Assembly (NCBI RefSeq): GCF_002091755.1 | Contig: NZ_BDAI01000002.1 | Location: forward strand, 124,001 to 188,000 | DNA length: 64,000 nt | Direction of reading: 5' to 3' | From: Pseudomonas nitroreducens NBRC 12694 | Lineage (GTDB): Bacteria > Pseudomonadota > Gammaproteobacteria > Pseudomonadales > Pseudomonadaceae | Shown here: piece after piece, positions 1 to 9,407 of the stretch | Position numbering within the stretch: position 1 is the stretch's first letter | Layout: each line of letters starts with the position of its first letter | The notes under the pieces: generated by a model | What the model saw: only the letters and a program-made list of their open reading frames with translations | Databases searched by the model: none | Told to the model about the DNA's origin: nothing | Position numbers and translations under genes: made by a program

Positions 1-353
1 TGATCGTGCACCTGCAGGGTCTTGGCCATCATTTCGCGGATCAGGTGGGCGTTGGGCGGGATGTGGATACCCAGCGCGTCCTCCACCGCGCGTACCGACG
101 CCAGGGCGTGACAGCCGGTGCACACACCGCAGATGCGTTCGACGAAGGCCCAGGCATCCCGCGGGTCGCGCCCCTTGAGGATGACTTCGAGGCCGCGCCA
201 CATGGTGCCGGTGGATACGGCATTGCGGATCACGTTGTTGGCATCGAGATTGACCTCGACACGCAGATGGCCCTCGATGCGGGTCACGGGGTCGACGACG
301 ATGCGCCGGCCGCTGTTGTCCAGATCGAAACCCTGGGTGGAATAATTGCTCAT
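1..353 (-). CDS. hoxG: Uptake [NiFe] hydrogenase large subunit, 5' part only
   Basis: This is the first 117 codons of the catalytic large subunit of a membrane-bound group 1 [NiFe] hydrogenase; the rest lies beyond base 1. The ATG is at 351-353, 23 bp after the hoxK stop, which is the usual small-then-large subunit order. Visible motifs are RIEGHLR near residue 24 and RICGVCTGCHA near residue 69, the N-terminal cysteine pair that holds the Ni-Fe site. The enzyme oxidises H2 in the periplasm and passes electrons through the small subunit. The second CxxC motif and the maturation-cleavage site cannot be checked here. The symbol follows hoxKG nomenclature (hupL and hyaB are synonyms). Confidence 0.93.
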   Translation of the reverse strand, partial: MSNYSTQGFDLDNSGRRIVVDPVTRIEGHLRVEVNLDANNVIRNAVSTGTMWRGLEVILKGRDPRDAWAFVERICGVCTGCHALASVRAVEDALGIHIPPNAHLIREMMAKTLQVHD

Positions 354-376
354 GGATCAGGCTTCCTGTACTGCGT

Positions 377-1462
377 TCAGGCGTCGTGCGTGGAGGTATG
401 GGCCTTGCCGTTGCTGGCGCGCTTGATGGCGGAGACCGCGGCGTGGGCGGCGATTGCCGCACCGACCGTGCCGGCAGCGGCCAGGCCGATCTGGTCGGCG
501 TTGGCCTCCACGCCGAAGGCGTTGATGTCGGTCAGGTGCTGGTAGAACGAGCCTTTGTCCCAGAACCCCTCTTCCGAGCAGCCGATGCAGCCGTGCCCGG
601 ACTGGATCGGGAAGCTGGTGCCGCCGTTCCAGCGCACGGTGGAGCAGGCGTTGTAGGTGGTCGGGCCTTTGCAGCCGACCTTGTACAGGCAGTAGCCCTT
701 GCGCGCGGAGTCATCGTCCCAGGCCTCGACGAACTGGCCTGCGTCGAAATTCGGTCGGCGATAGCATTTGTCGTGAATGCGCTGGCTATAGAACATCTTC
801 GGCCGCCCCTGGCGATCCAGCTCCGGAATGCGGTCGAAGGTCAGCATGTAGGTGATTACCCCGGTCATCACCTCGGCGATGGGCGGACAGCCGGGCACCT
901 TGATGATGGGCTTGTCGGTGATCACCTTGTGGATCGGCACCGCCTGGGTCGGGTTTGGCTTGGCGGCCTGCACGCAGCCCCAGCTGGCGCAGGAACCCCA
1001 GGAGATGATTGCCTTGGCGTCGCGGGAGACGCGCTTGAGCTGCTCGACGAAGGGCTTGCCGCCAATGATGCAGCTCATGCCGTCCTGGTTCAGCGGCGGG
1101 TTGCCTTCGACGGCGAGGATGTAGTTGCCCTTGTACTTGGTCATCACCTCATCGAGGATCGCCTCGGCCTGGTGCCCGGCGGAGGCCATCAGGGTGTCGT
1201 CGTAGTCGAGGGAGATCATCGACAGCACGACGTCCTTGGCCAGCGGGTGCGCAGAACGGATGAAGGACTCGGAGCAGCAGGTGCACTCCAGGCCGTGCAG
1301 CCAGAGCACCGGCGTTCGCGGTTTGTTCTCCATGGCCCAGGCGATCTGCGGCATGAAGGCCGGGCCCAGGCCCAGCGACGTGGCGGTCAGCGAGCAGAAT
1401 TTGATGAAGCTGCGCCGCGAGATGCCCTGCCTGCGCATTACTTCATAGAAGGTTTCGGTCAC
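377..1462 (-). CDS. hoxK: Uptake [NiFe] hydrogenase small subunit, O2-tolerant type, Tat-exported
   Basis: This 361-residue iron-sulfur subunit carries electrons from the Ni-Fe site. It begins with a twin-arginine signal (RRSFIKFC, R16-R17) and probable cleavage after AWA at residue 43. Near the C-terminus (about 322-345) is a hydrophobic helix suited to membrane anchoring. The proximal-cluster cysteines are C60, C62, C63, C158, C163 and C192. After removing 43 residues these become 17, 19, 20, 115, 120 and 149, the six-cysteine set of the [4Fe-3S] cluster in O2-tolerant hydrogenases (Ralstonia MBH, E. coli Hyd-1). The start is GTG with AGGAG just upstream. Transcription may begin at the sigma54-like element at 1666-1681. 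Confidence 0.95.
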   Translation of the reverse strand: MTETFYEVMRRQGISRRSFIKFCSLTATSLGLGPAFMPQIAWAMENKPRTPVLWLHGLECTCCSESFIRSAHPLAKDVVLSMISLDYDDTLMASAGHQAEAILDEVMTKYKGNYILAVEGNPPLNQDGMSCIIGGKPFVEQLKRVSRDAKAIISWGSCASWGCVQAAKPNPTQAVPIHKVITDKPIIKVPGCPPIAEVMTGVITYMLTFDRIPELDRQGRPKMFYSQRIHDKCYRRPNFDAGQFVEAWDDDSARKGYCLYKVGCKGPTTYNACSTVRWNGGTSFPIQSGHGCIGCSEEGFWDKGSFYQHLTDINAFGVEANADQIGLAAAGTVGAAIAAHAAVSAIKRASNGKAHTSTHDA

Positions 1463-1537
1463 TTGTTTTCTCCTCGGCCAGGCTTTTCTTGCTCTCTGGA
1501 ATGGCTTGCGCCGGCGTTTCTGACACGGCGTAAGGGA

Positions 1538-1570
1538 CCGTCACGGCGGACCGGCAGGCCGGCGTGACGG
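1538..1570. repeat. Hairpin in the hoxK leader
   Basis: CCGTCAC at 1538-1544 pairs with GTGACGG at 1564-1570, and an inner CCGG-CAGG-CCGG stem lies between them. There is no T-run, so it is not an obvious intrinsic terminator. It could structure the hoxK mRNA leader. Confidence 0.4.
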
Positions 1571-1665
1571 TGGGATCGGGGGAGGAAGGGGCAGCCGGCG
1601 CGTGATCATGGCGAAAGGCTGCAGGGTGCGATGGGGACGTGCGTTGAAATGGCATACCCGGCCAC

Positions 1666-1681
1666 TTCAAAACCTGTGCCA
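1666..1681 (-). promoter_or_regulatory. Candidate sigma54 (-24/-12) promoter for hoxKG
   Basis: Read on the minus strand the site is TGGCACAGGTTTTGAA. It has the -24 GG and correct 10-nt spacing, but GA in place of the consensus GC at -12. Hydrogenase structural genes in Ralstonia and Rhodobacter are activated by NtrC-type HoxA/HupR proteins. The predicted leader of about 190 nt is long. The hoxN upstream region has a sibling motif beginning with the same eight bases. Confidence 0.45.
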
Positions 1682-1841
1682 TTTGGTCGCATGACGGGAT
1701 ACGACTTTTTTCCAGGCCGAAAAGGCCGGTACGGCAGGGTTTCGCACCGTCAGGTAGTGGTCTTCCAGAATCGCTGAGGGCCCTGTCTGGAAAGTTGATT
1801 ACCGCTTTGGGGTCTGAACTGGAAACACTGTGATCAGTTGT

Positions 1842-2870
1842 TCAGGCCGATGCCAGGTCCAGCCGGTCATAGCCCTTGTAGCGATAGAACGCCCAGGACA
1901 GCAGCCAGGTAGCGACGAACAGGCCGATGATCAGGTAGCCGAGCAAGCCGAACTGCTCGTTGACTTCGGCAATGAAGTCCCAGGCGGCGCCTTCCAGTCC
2001 CAGTTGCCCGGCCAGCAGGTTGAGGGCTTCCATGCCACCCACCAGCAGCGCCACCAATATGGAAGCGGAGGTGATGGTGAGGTTGTAGTAGAGCTTGCGC
2101 GCAGGGCGCACCTGGGCCCAGCGATAGGCGCCGGTCATCAGCACGCTGTCGACGCTGTCGACCAGGGCCATGCCGGCGGTGAACAGCGCAGGAAACACCA
2201 GAATCGAGACCATCGGCAGGTTCTGCGATGCCTGGCTCGCGGCAATGCCGAGTAGGCCGATTTCCGTGGCGGTATCGAAGCCCAGGCCGAACAGGAAGCC
2301 CAGCGGGTAGAGATGCCAGCTTCGGCGAATGAGGCGGAACAGCGGGCGCGCCAGGCGTGCGATTGGGCCGCTGCCGGTGAGCATGCCCTGCAGTTCAGCT
2401 TCGCCGAGCCGCTCACCTTGGCGGACGCGGCGGAAGGCGCGATAGACCGAACGCAGGATCACCAGGTTGATCAGCGCTACCAGCAGCAGGAAAGCCGCCG
2501 ACACCGAGGTCCCGATCAGTGCGCCGATACCGTGGAAGGCTTCCAGTTCGTCCTGCAGGCTGGCAGCGCTGAGGGCGATCAGTACCGAGGCGAGGATCAC
2601 CACGCTGCTGTGGCCGAGGGAAAAATACAAGCCGACGCTGGCGGTGCTCTGGCCCTCCTGGATCAGTTTGCGCGTGGCGTTGTCGATGGCGGCGATGTGG
2701 TCTGCATCCACTGCATGGCGCAGGCCGAAACTGTAGGCGAGCACAGCGGTGCCCAGCAGCATCGGATAGTCGCTGAAGGCGACCAATGCCCAGGCCCAGG
2801 CTAGAAGATTGATGCTGAACAGGCCGATGAACAGCGTGATGGTGGAGCGGGGCGAGGCCGGGTGAGGCAT
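1842..2870 (-). CDS. hoxN: High-affinity nickel permease, NiCoT family (HoxN/NixA type)
   Basis: This 342-residue polytopic inner-membrane protein should import Ni2+ for hydrogenase maturation. The NiCoT signature RHAVDADHIAAIDN lies in an early membrane segment (about residues 50-65). LGHSSVV, a GFDTATEIGLL stretch and GMALVDSVDSVLM follow, all standard family motifs. Several hydrophobic helices cover the whole length. The ATG at 2868-2870 has GGAGA just upstream. It is separated from hoxJ by 151 bp carrying a NikR-type operator and a sigma54-like promoter, so it is probably its own transcription unit, shut off by nickel. Confidence 0.95.
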   Translation of the reverse strand: MPHPASPRSTITLFIGLFSINLLAWAWALVAFSDYPMLLGTAVLAYSFGLRHAVDADHIAAIDNATRKLIQEGQSTASVGLYFSLGHSSVVILASVLIALSAASLQDELEAFHGIGALIGTSVSAAFLLLVALINLVILRSVYRAFRRVRQGERLGEAELQGMLTGSGPIARLARPLFRLIRRSWHLYPLGFLFGLGFDTATEIGLLGIAASQASQNLPMVSILVFPALFTAGMALVDSVDSVLMTGAYRWAQVRPARKLYYNLTITSASILVALLVGGMEALNLLAGQLGLEGAAWDFIAEVNEQFGLLGYLIIGLFVATWLLSWAFYRYKGYDRLDLASA

Positions 2871-2885
2871 GGGGTCTCCAGCTGT

Positions 2886-2918
2886 CTTGTATGAAGAATC
2901 AAAAAATCGTCATACAAG
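2886..2918. promoter_or_regulatory. NikR operator upstream of hoxN
   Basis: A perfect 9-bp inverted repeat, CTTGTATGA-N15-TCATACAAG, ends about 16 bp from the hoxN start codon. The E. coli NikR operator is GTATGA-N16-TCATAC. Both half-sites match exactly, and even the spacer resembles the E. coli nik operator, but it is one base shorter. A nikR gene lies 1.5 kb away. Binding would cover the -12 region and start site of the candidate hoxN promoter. Confidence 0.85.
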
Positions 2919-2928
2919 CGCTGTGCCA
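2913..2928 (-). promoter_or_regulatory. Candidate sigma54-like promoter for hoxN
   Basis: On the minus strand the site reads TGGCACAGCGCTTGTA. The -24 GG and spacing are correct, with GT rather than GC at -12. It shares TGGCACAG with the candidate hoxK promoter. The -12 part lies inside the right half-site of the NikR operator, so repressor and polymerase would compete. Confidence 0.4.
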
Positions 2929-3021
2929 ATCCCTCGGGCGCGGCAAATGGCCGGTGCTCGTGGTGCGGATGAGTCGATTGCCGGTATGGCTCGCGCAGTG
3001 GAAAGCTATTCTCCGTTGCGG

Positions 3022-4338
3022 TCAGTCCAGGCTCGGCAGGCGCAGGTGGAACTCCGCACCGCCCGAGTGGTGATTGCCCGCCGTCAGCGTGCCCCCACAC
3101 CGCTCGACGATGCCGTAACTGATCGCCAGGCCCAGGCCGGTGCCTTGTCCGGCAGGCTTCGTGGTGAAGAAGGGTTCGAACACCTGGCTGAGGTGGTGTT
3201 CGGCGATGCCGGCGCCGTTATCACGCAGGCTCAGATTGGCCCAGCCGGGCTCGCGGGTCAGTTCGATCCACAGTTGCGGGGGCTCGGCCGTAGCATGGCG
3301 CGCGGCGTCGTAGGCGTTCTGGGTGAGGTTCATCAGCACTTGCAGCAACTGCCCGGCATTGCCCTGCACCTGCACATCGTCGGCGGGTTGCCAGTGCACG
3401 ATCAGATCGGGTGCGGTGCCGCGGGTGATCCAGTGAATGGCACGCTCGATAACGTCATTGAGCGAGGCTTCGCCGGGGTGCCCGCGGTCCATCGCGGAAA
3501 AGCGCTTGAGTGCGCTGACGATATCGGCGGTGCGCTGCGCGCCTTCCAGCGTACCTTCGATCAACAGCGGCAGGTCGGCCAATAACGGATCGATGCGCAG
3601 TTGCCGTCGCAGCACCTCGCGCTGGTCGATCGGTTGCTCATCGTGTACGGCTTGCAGGTAGTCCTGCAGGCGTTTGCCATAGCCACCCAGGACGTGGGCA
3701 TTGGCGAGCACGAAGCTGATCGGATTGTTCAGTTCATGGGCCACGCCGGCGACCAGGCGTCCCAGGGAGGCCATTTTCTCGGCGTGCAGCAGTTGCTGCT
3801 GGGTGCGCTTGAGCGCTTCGTGGGCCTCATGGAGTTGGCGGTAGGCGTGCTGCAGTTCGCCCAGTGGACGGCCTACCAGAACGTGCCCCAGGCAGCGACC
3901 ATGCAGGCCACTGCGTACCGTGCAACTGAGGTCGACCGGTAACAACTCTCCCGCGTTGCCGCGAAAGTTCACTTCCAGGCTGGCACTGTCGTTGTCCCGG
4001 CGCAGGCCGCCGAGCAGGCTGCGCAGCCGCTGGATACTGGCGTCATCGCCAAGTAACGAGTAGACCGAAAGACCGAGCAGGCCTGCTTCGTCGCTGCTGA
4101 CCAGGTTGCGCAGCGACTGGTTGGACTCCTCGATCAGCCCCTGCGGATCGCACGCCAGGAGGATGTCCGACATGGATGCCAGCATGCTGGCGATGAACTG
4201 CTGCGACTGCTCCAGTTCGGCGTTTTTCTGCTCCAGTTCGATCTCGTCCTGGACCAGTTGCGAGTAAACCTCATCCATCTTGACGATGACTTCCAGCCAG
4301 GCGTCTTCGTCCAGTTGCGACGGCGGTTTGCGGGCCAT
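3022..4338 (-). CDS. hoxJ: Hydrogenase-regulatory sensor histidine kinase (HoxJ/HupT type)
   Basis: This 438-residue cytoplasmic kinase shows no membrane segment. A coiled-coil stretch (about 22-50) leads into a PAS domain (about 50-150). The phospho-acceptor motif is VAHELNNPISF with H201, and a HATPase domain with NLTQNAYDA and a glycine-rich GQGTGLGLAIS box follows. In Ralstonia the HoxJ PAS domain docks to the HoxBC H2 sensor, and the kinase controls the response regulator HoxA. Position after hoxA-hoxB-hoxC-nikR, with 5 bp to the nikR stop, fits that role. The ATG is at 4336-4338. Confidence 0.9.
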   Translation of the reverse strand: MARKPPSQLDEDAWLEVIVKMDEVYSQLVQDEIELEQKNAELEQSQQFIASMLASMSDILLACDPQGLIEESNQSLRNLVSSDEAGLLGLSVYSLLGDDASIQRLRSLLGGLRRDNDSASLEVNFRGNAGELLPVDLSCTVRSGLHGRCLGHVLVGRPLGELQHAYRQLHEAHEALKRTQQQLLHAEKMASLGRLVAGVAHELNNPISFVLANAHVLGGYGKRLQDYLQAVHDEQPIDQREVLRRQLRIDPLLADLPLLIEGTLEGAQRTADIVSALKRFSAMDRGHPGEASLNDVIERAIHWITRGTAPDLIVHWQPADDVQVQGNAGQLLQVLMNLTQNAYDAARHATAEPPQLWIELTREPGWANLSLRDNGAGIAEHHLSQVFEPFFTTKPAGQGTGLGLAISYGIVERCGGTLTAGNHHSGGAEFHLRLPSLD

Positions 4339-4343
4339 GCGTG

Positions 4344-4787
4344 TCAGCTCGTGGGATGCAGGTGGACGTGATCATCGGTCGAGGTCGCCACCGGGATCAG
4401 GTTCAGATTGCCGTGGCGTACGCCGCGTTCGGCGCTCAGCCGTTCGGCGAAGGCGCGGACCTGCTCCACCGGTCCGCGTAGCATCAGGCTTTCCAGGCAG
4501 TGGTCATGGTCCAGGTGGACGTGCTGGCTGGCAATGGTCAGGTCGTGGTGGTCGTGCTGCAGCGTCATGACTCTTCCGGCGAGCGTGCGCGAGTGATGAT
4601 CGTAGACATAGCTGAGGTTGGCGACGCAGTGCAGCGACTCGGCGTCCTGGCACAGGCGCGACTGTTCGATGTGCCGGCGCAGCATGTCGCGCAGCGCCTC
4701 GGAGCGATTGCCGTACCCTTGGGCGCGAATCAACTGGTCAAGCGCATCGGCCAGGTTGTCGTCGAGGGAAATGGTCAGGCGTTGCAT
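4344..4787 (-). CDS. nikR: Nickel-responsive repressor NikR
   Basis: This 147-residue protein has an N-terminal ribbon-helix-helix DNA-binding domain (MQRLTISLDDNLADALDQL) and a C-terminal ACT-like nickel domain. The high-affinity Ni ligands of E. coli NikR (H76, H87, H89, C95) correspond to H78, H89, H91 and C97 in the HVHLDHDHC region. The ATG at 4785-4787 has CGGAG upstream and lies 14 bp after the hoxC stop; the gene is followed within 5 bp by hoxJ. A nikR between hoxC and hoxJ is unusual for hydrogenase regulatory operons. Its obvious target is the operator at 2886-2918. Confidence 0.93.
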   Translation of the reverse strand: MQRLTISLDDNLADALDQLIRAQGYGNRSEALRDMLRRHIEQSRLCQDAESLHCVANLSYVYDHHSRTLAGRVMTLQHDHHDLTIASQHVHLDHDHCLESLMLRGPVEQVRAFAERLSAERGVRHGNLNLIPVATSTDDHVHLHPTS

Positions 4788-4801
4788 GGCGATACTCCGG
4801 G

Positions 4802-6259
4802 TCAATGCACGGTGCAGACCATGCAGGGGTCGAACGAGCGCACGATATGTTGCACCGCTAGCGGATTCTGTTCGCCAGGCTGCACCGGGGCGCCTTCCAG
4901 GGCCTGCTCCAGGGCTCCGGGACGGCCCTGGGCATCGCGTGGCGAGAAATTCCAGGTGGTCGGGGCGATGATCTGGTAGCTGGCGATTCGCCCTTGATCG
5001 ACCGTGAGCCAATGCCCCAGCGCGCCGCGCGCTGCTTCTGTGAGGCCGACGGCGCTGCCGTTTTCGGGTAGTGGGCAGTCCAGATAATAAGGCTCGCCAG
5101 TGCGCAGGGCGAGCAACCAGCCCTCCATCAGTGGTATGACCTGTGCCAACTCCACCAGGCGGGCCAACAACCGCGTGTAGACGCTACCGCCACAGCGAGC
5201 CGCTGCCTCGCGCAACAAGGGCTGGCCGCGGATCAGCTGGCGGGCGAGTGCGCCGGTTTCCAGCACGGCGCCGGCCAGGCGCGGTGCCTTGTTCCAGGTG
5301 TAGGCCGTGTTCTTGTCCAGGCTAGGCTCGGTCACGCCGACGGAGGGATGCAGCGGGCCTGCGCTATCGTGCAGCCAGGCATGGCTCGCGTCCTCGCGAA
5401 TCTCATCCAGTACCAGCGGGCGGACCTGCCTTGTCGCCGCATCCCACAGGCCGCGTTGGAAAGCCAGCGTGCCGTCGGCCTGCGGATAGGCGCCATAGGA
5501 CAGGTAGAGTCCCGGCCCCTGGCCCAGGCGTTCCAGACCGCTGTCCAGGACGATTCGCAGGAACTGACGCAGGTCGCCGTGCCCCGGCGCTTCGGCGTAC
5601 CAGGACCACAGCTGATCTTCACTGGAGAGCCCGGCGATGCGCTCGAGGGACGCTGCGAACAGCTCGTTCTCCAGGAACTGGCGAAACTCGCGCACCCGCG
5701 TCAACAGGCGCAGGCGCTCGGCCGGATCGATGGCGCGGGTGGAGCCGCCGGGATGGATGGAGCCGGTGTGGGGCCACTTGCCGCCCAGCGTACCGATCAG
5801 GTCCAGCCAGCGTTTGCGCGCGGCCAGGGCCAGACGCTGCTGGCTGCCGGTGTGCGGCGTGAAACGCTGTACCGCATCGGCGAACCAGGGGCGGTCGGCA
5901 TACAGCGGGCGCACGAAGTCCGGCATGAAGAACAGGTAGAAATGACTCAGGTGGTCGGCGAGATTCTCTGTCGCGGCCATCAGATTGGTGGCGATCAAAC
6001 CGTTGGCGGGTGGCTGAACGCCGGCCAAAGCACCGAGCGCCCGTGCGGCAGCGACTGACTGGGATACCGAACAGATGCCACAGATACGCGGGGCATAGAC
6101 CAGCGCGTCGAGCGGTGGATGATCACGGAGGATCTGTTCGAAGCCCCGGTACATGGTGGCGTTGACCTGGGCCGAGCGCACCCGTCCGTCCTCGATATCC
6201 AGCTGGACTTCGAGGTCACCTTCGACACGGTTGAACGGGCCGACCAGCAGGCGTGTCAT
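4802..6259 (-). CDS. hoxC: Regulatory (H2-sensing) [NiFe] hydrogenase large subunit
   Basis: This 485-residue large subunit belongs to the group 2b H2 sensors (HoxC/HupV). The first metal-binding motif is RICGICSVSQS (C60, C63), with Q67 where catalytic hydrogenases have His, as is typical of sensors. The second is DPCMVCTVH, and the protein ends at that His. It therefore lacks the C-terminal extension that a maturation protease removes from energy-conserving enzymes. With HoxB it binds H2 and signals to HoxJ. The ATG is at 6257-6259, 11 bp after the hoxB stop. The open frame continues upstream of this ATG, but only inside hoxB. Confidence 0.94.
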   Translation of the reverse strand: MTRLLVGPFNRVEGDLEVQLDIEDGRVRSAQVNATMYRGFEQILRDHPPLDALVYAPRICGICSVSQSVAAARALGALAGVQPPANGLIATNLMAATENLADHLSHFYLFFMPDFVRPLYADRPWFADAVQRFTPHTGSQQRLALAARKRWLDLIGTLGGKWPHTGSIHPGGSTRAIDPAERLRLLTRVREFRQFLENELFAASLERIAGLSSEDQLWSWYAEAPGHGDLRQFLRIVLDSGLERLGQGPGLYLSYGAYPQADGTLAFQRGLWDAATRQVRPLVLDEIREDASHAWLHDSAGPLHPSVGVTEPSLDKNTAYTWNKAPRLAGAVLETGALARQLIRGQPLLREAAARCGGSVYTRLLARLVELAQVIPLMEGWLLALRTGEPYYLDCPLPENGSAVGLTEAARGALGHWLTVDQGRIASYQIIAPTTWNFSPRDAQGRPGALEQALEGAPVQPGEQNPLAVQHIVRSFDPCMVCTVH

Positions 6260-6270
6260 GGGCGAATTCC

Positions 6271-7271
6271 CTAGCGGCGGGTGCGGTGGATGACGGGTGC
6301 GATCAGCGTATGGTCGGCGGTGGCGTTCTGCTTGACGCGTTCCGGGGTGGCCGATTTCGACAGGGCCGCCAGGGCGACGAACCAGGCCTTGGGCATGTCG
6401 GTGGGCAGGCCGATGGGGATGCCGGCGCGCTTGGGCGTGAGGTGGAAGCCGTGGCCGGGCTCCTCGAACCCGGGCGCCGTGCAATTGATGCAGGCGTAGC
6501 CGCCGCGGGTGCAGGAGCCCTCGCCATTCCACAGGCGGTTGTTGCAGTCGCCGTGGGCCTGGGTGCCCTTGCAGCCGAGGTTCTCCATCATGCACCCCAG
6601 GTCGGAGGGTTTTACCGCACTGGCTTTGTACTCGTAGAACTCGTTGCGCGTGCAGCCGTGATGGACCAGTTGGTCGGCGTAGAAACGCGGGCGGCCCAGG
6701 GCGTCCATGTCGGATGCACAGAACAATCCGGCTGCCAGGGCCATCAACGTATCGGTGACCCAACCTGGATGAGTGGGGCAGCCAGCGACATTGATCACCG
6801 GTAGCCCTTTGCGCGAGCGGTATTCGCCCCCCAGCAGGCCGCCGAGACGCTCGCCGTCGTACTGCAGGCCGCAGGCGTCGGTGGGGTTGTTGCCGGCTGC
6901 GGTGATGCCGCCGTAGGCGGCACAGGTACCGATGCCCAGGGTGTAGTCGGCGACATCCGCCAGGCGCCGCACCCACTCGATCATCGCCACGCCGGTGCCG
7001 GCCAGTAGATGGAAGCGACCGCTGCCATTGGGGCCGCGCAGCAGCGAACCTTCGATACAGAGTGCATTCAGATGCGTGCGTCCACTCAGACAGTCATCGA
7101 GGATCGATAACGCTTCATGCGCGCTTTCCAGCGACAGCGAGGGGTGCCACAGCAACTCGATCCCGGCGTTGCGCCACAGCCCGGCGAAGTCCTGGGTATC
7201 GGCGCACAACAGCGACATGTTGCAACCGCCGCAACCGCCGGACTGCAGCCAGAGAACGCGAAAAGGGGCAC

Positions 7272-7275
<4 letters not shown>
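6271..7275 (-). CDS. hoxB: Regulatory (H2-sensing) [NiFe] hydrogenase small subunit
   Basis: This 334-residue iron-sulfur subunit of the H2 sensor has no Tat signal and no membrane anchor, consistent with a cytoplasmic sensor. The proximal cluster motif is SGGCGGCNMSLL near residue 15, then GTCAAYGG, a CPTHPGW motif and a cysteine-rich C-terminal third (HGC, GCMMENLGCKG, GDC, GSC, CINC). The usual two glycines are present at the proximal site, so the six-cysteine signature of hoxK is absent. The ATG overlaps the hoxA stop by 4 bp, implying translational coupling. Confidence 0.93.
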
Positions 7276-8738
<1,463 letters not shown>

Positions 8739-8850
8739 GGACGCCGAATTCAAGTGTCACAGTGCAAGTGCCGGGGTAGCGGATCCGGCGGACGCCGAAT
8801 CATGACATTCGAATCAGGCCGGCGAAAGGGAACACTACCATTGGACTAGG

Positions 8851-8873
8851 CCGGGCCCGCTAGCGGGACCCGG
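8851..8873. repeat. Palindrome between lrp-type gene and hoxA
   Basis: CCCGCTAGCGGG is a perfect 12-bp palindrome flanked by further pairing (CCGGG and CCCGG). It lies between the stop of the Lrp gene and the start of hoxA. No T-run follows on either strand, so terminator or regulator site is undecided. Confidence 0.4.
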
Positions 8874-8955
8874 TTCCGATCTGGCGAAGCCGCGTGGCGC
8901 CTGGCCTTGAATGTCTGGCTTTCGGTCTGAGTTGTCTGACGCGGGCCACGGCGAT

Positions 8956-9393
8956 TCATGCCATCGGCGGCAACCGCCGCTTTACCGGACTCTTCTTGAC
9001 GATGGCCGTATTGGTCTCGGCGAAGCCATTGAGGTGATCGAGAATTTCATCCAACTGCTCCATCGAGCGCACGCACATCCGCGCGTAGAAGCAATCCTCC
9101 CCGGTGACCTTGTCGCATTCGGTGAATTCGGGGATCGCCAGGATCTGCTTCTCCACTTCCTGCAATTTTCCCGGTAGCGGTCGCACCCGGACAATCGCCT
9201 GCAACTGGTAGCCGAAGGCGCGCGGGTCGACGTTCAGCGTGTAGCCGGTGATCACCTGGCGCTCCTCCAGCTTGCGCAGGCGCTCGGCGACGCTGGGGGA
9301 GCTTAGGCCGCTGACTTGGGCCAGGGCCTTGAGGGACAGGCGGGAGTCTTCCATCAGTGCGGCGATCAGCAACTGGTCGATATCGTCGGTCAT
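8956..9393 (-). CDS. Lrp/AsnC-family transcriptional regulator
   Basis: This 145-residue protein has an N-terminal winged helix-turn-helix (SLKALAQVSGLSSPSVAERLRKLEE, about 18-44) and a C-terminal RAM ligand-binding domain with GEDCFYARM. Members of the family sense amino acids. It is divergent from an EamA exporter 129 bp away, a common arrangement in which the regulator controls the transporter. The ATG is at 9391-9393. Four copies of GGTGAAT lie in the shared region and may be operator elements. Confidence 0.9.
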   Translation of the reverse strand: MTDDIDQLLIAALMEDSRLSLKALAQVSGLSSPSVAERLRKLEERQVITGYTLNVDPRAFGYQLQAIVRVRPLPGKLQEVEKQILAIPEFTECDKVTGEDCFYARMCVRSMEQLDEILDHLNGFAETNTAIVKKSPVKRRLPPMA

Positions 9394-9407
9394 TTTTGTC
9401 TCGAAAG

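Larger units (their letters stand above)
1463..1841. other. Intergenic region hoxN-hoxK (379 bp)
   Basis: No convincing gene was seen. The region should hold the promoter and leader of the hoxKG structural operon, read leftward. It contains a sigma54-like element (1666-1681) and a hairpin (1538-1570), described separately. Confidence 0.6.

Noticed and set aside
386..1567. 393-codon open frame on the plus strand opposite hoxK
   Set aside because: It is the GC-rich antisense shadow of a well-conserved hydrogenase gene and has no recognisable domain.
6260..6976. N-terminal extension of the hoxC frame into hoxB
   Set aside because: The extension is Arg/Pro-rich, overlaps hoxB in another frame, and hoxC homologues begin at the ATG at 6259.
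8754..8955. Sigma54 promoter upstream of hoxA
   Set aside because: No GG-N10-GC element with convincing flanks was found on the minus strand; only a palindrome is seen.
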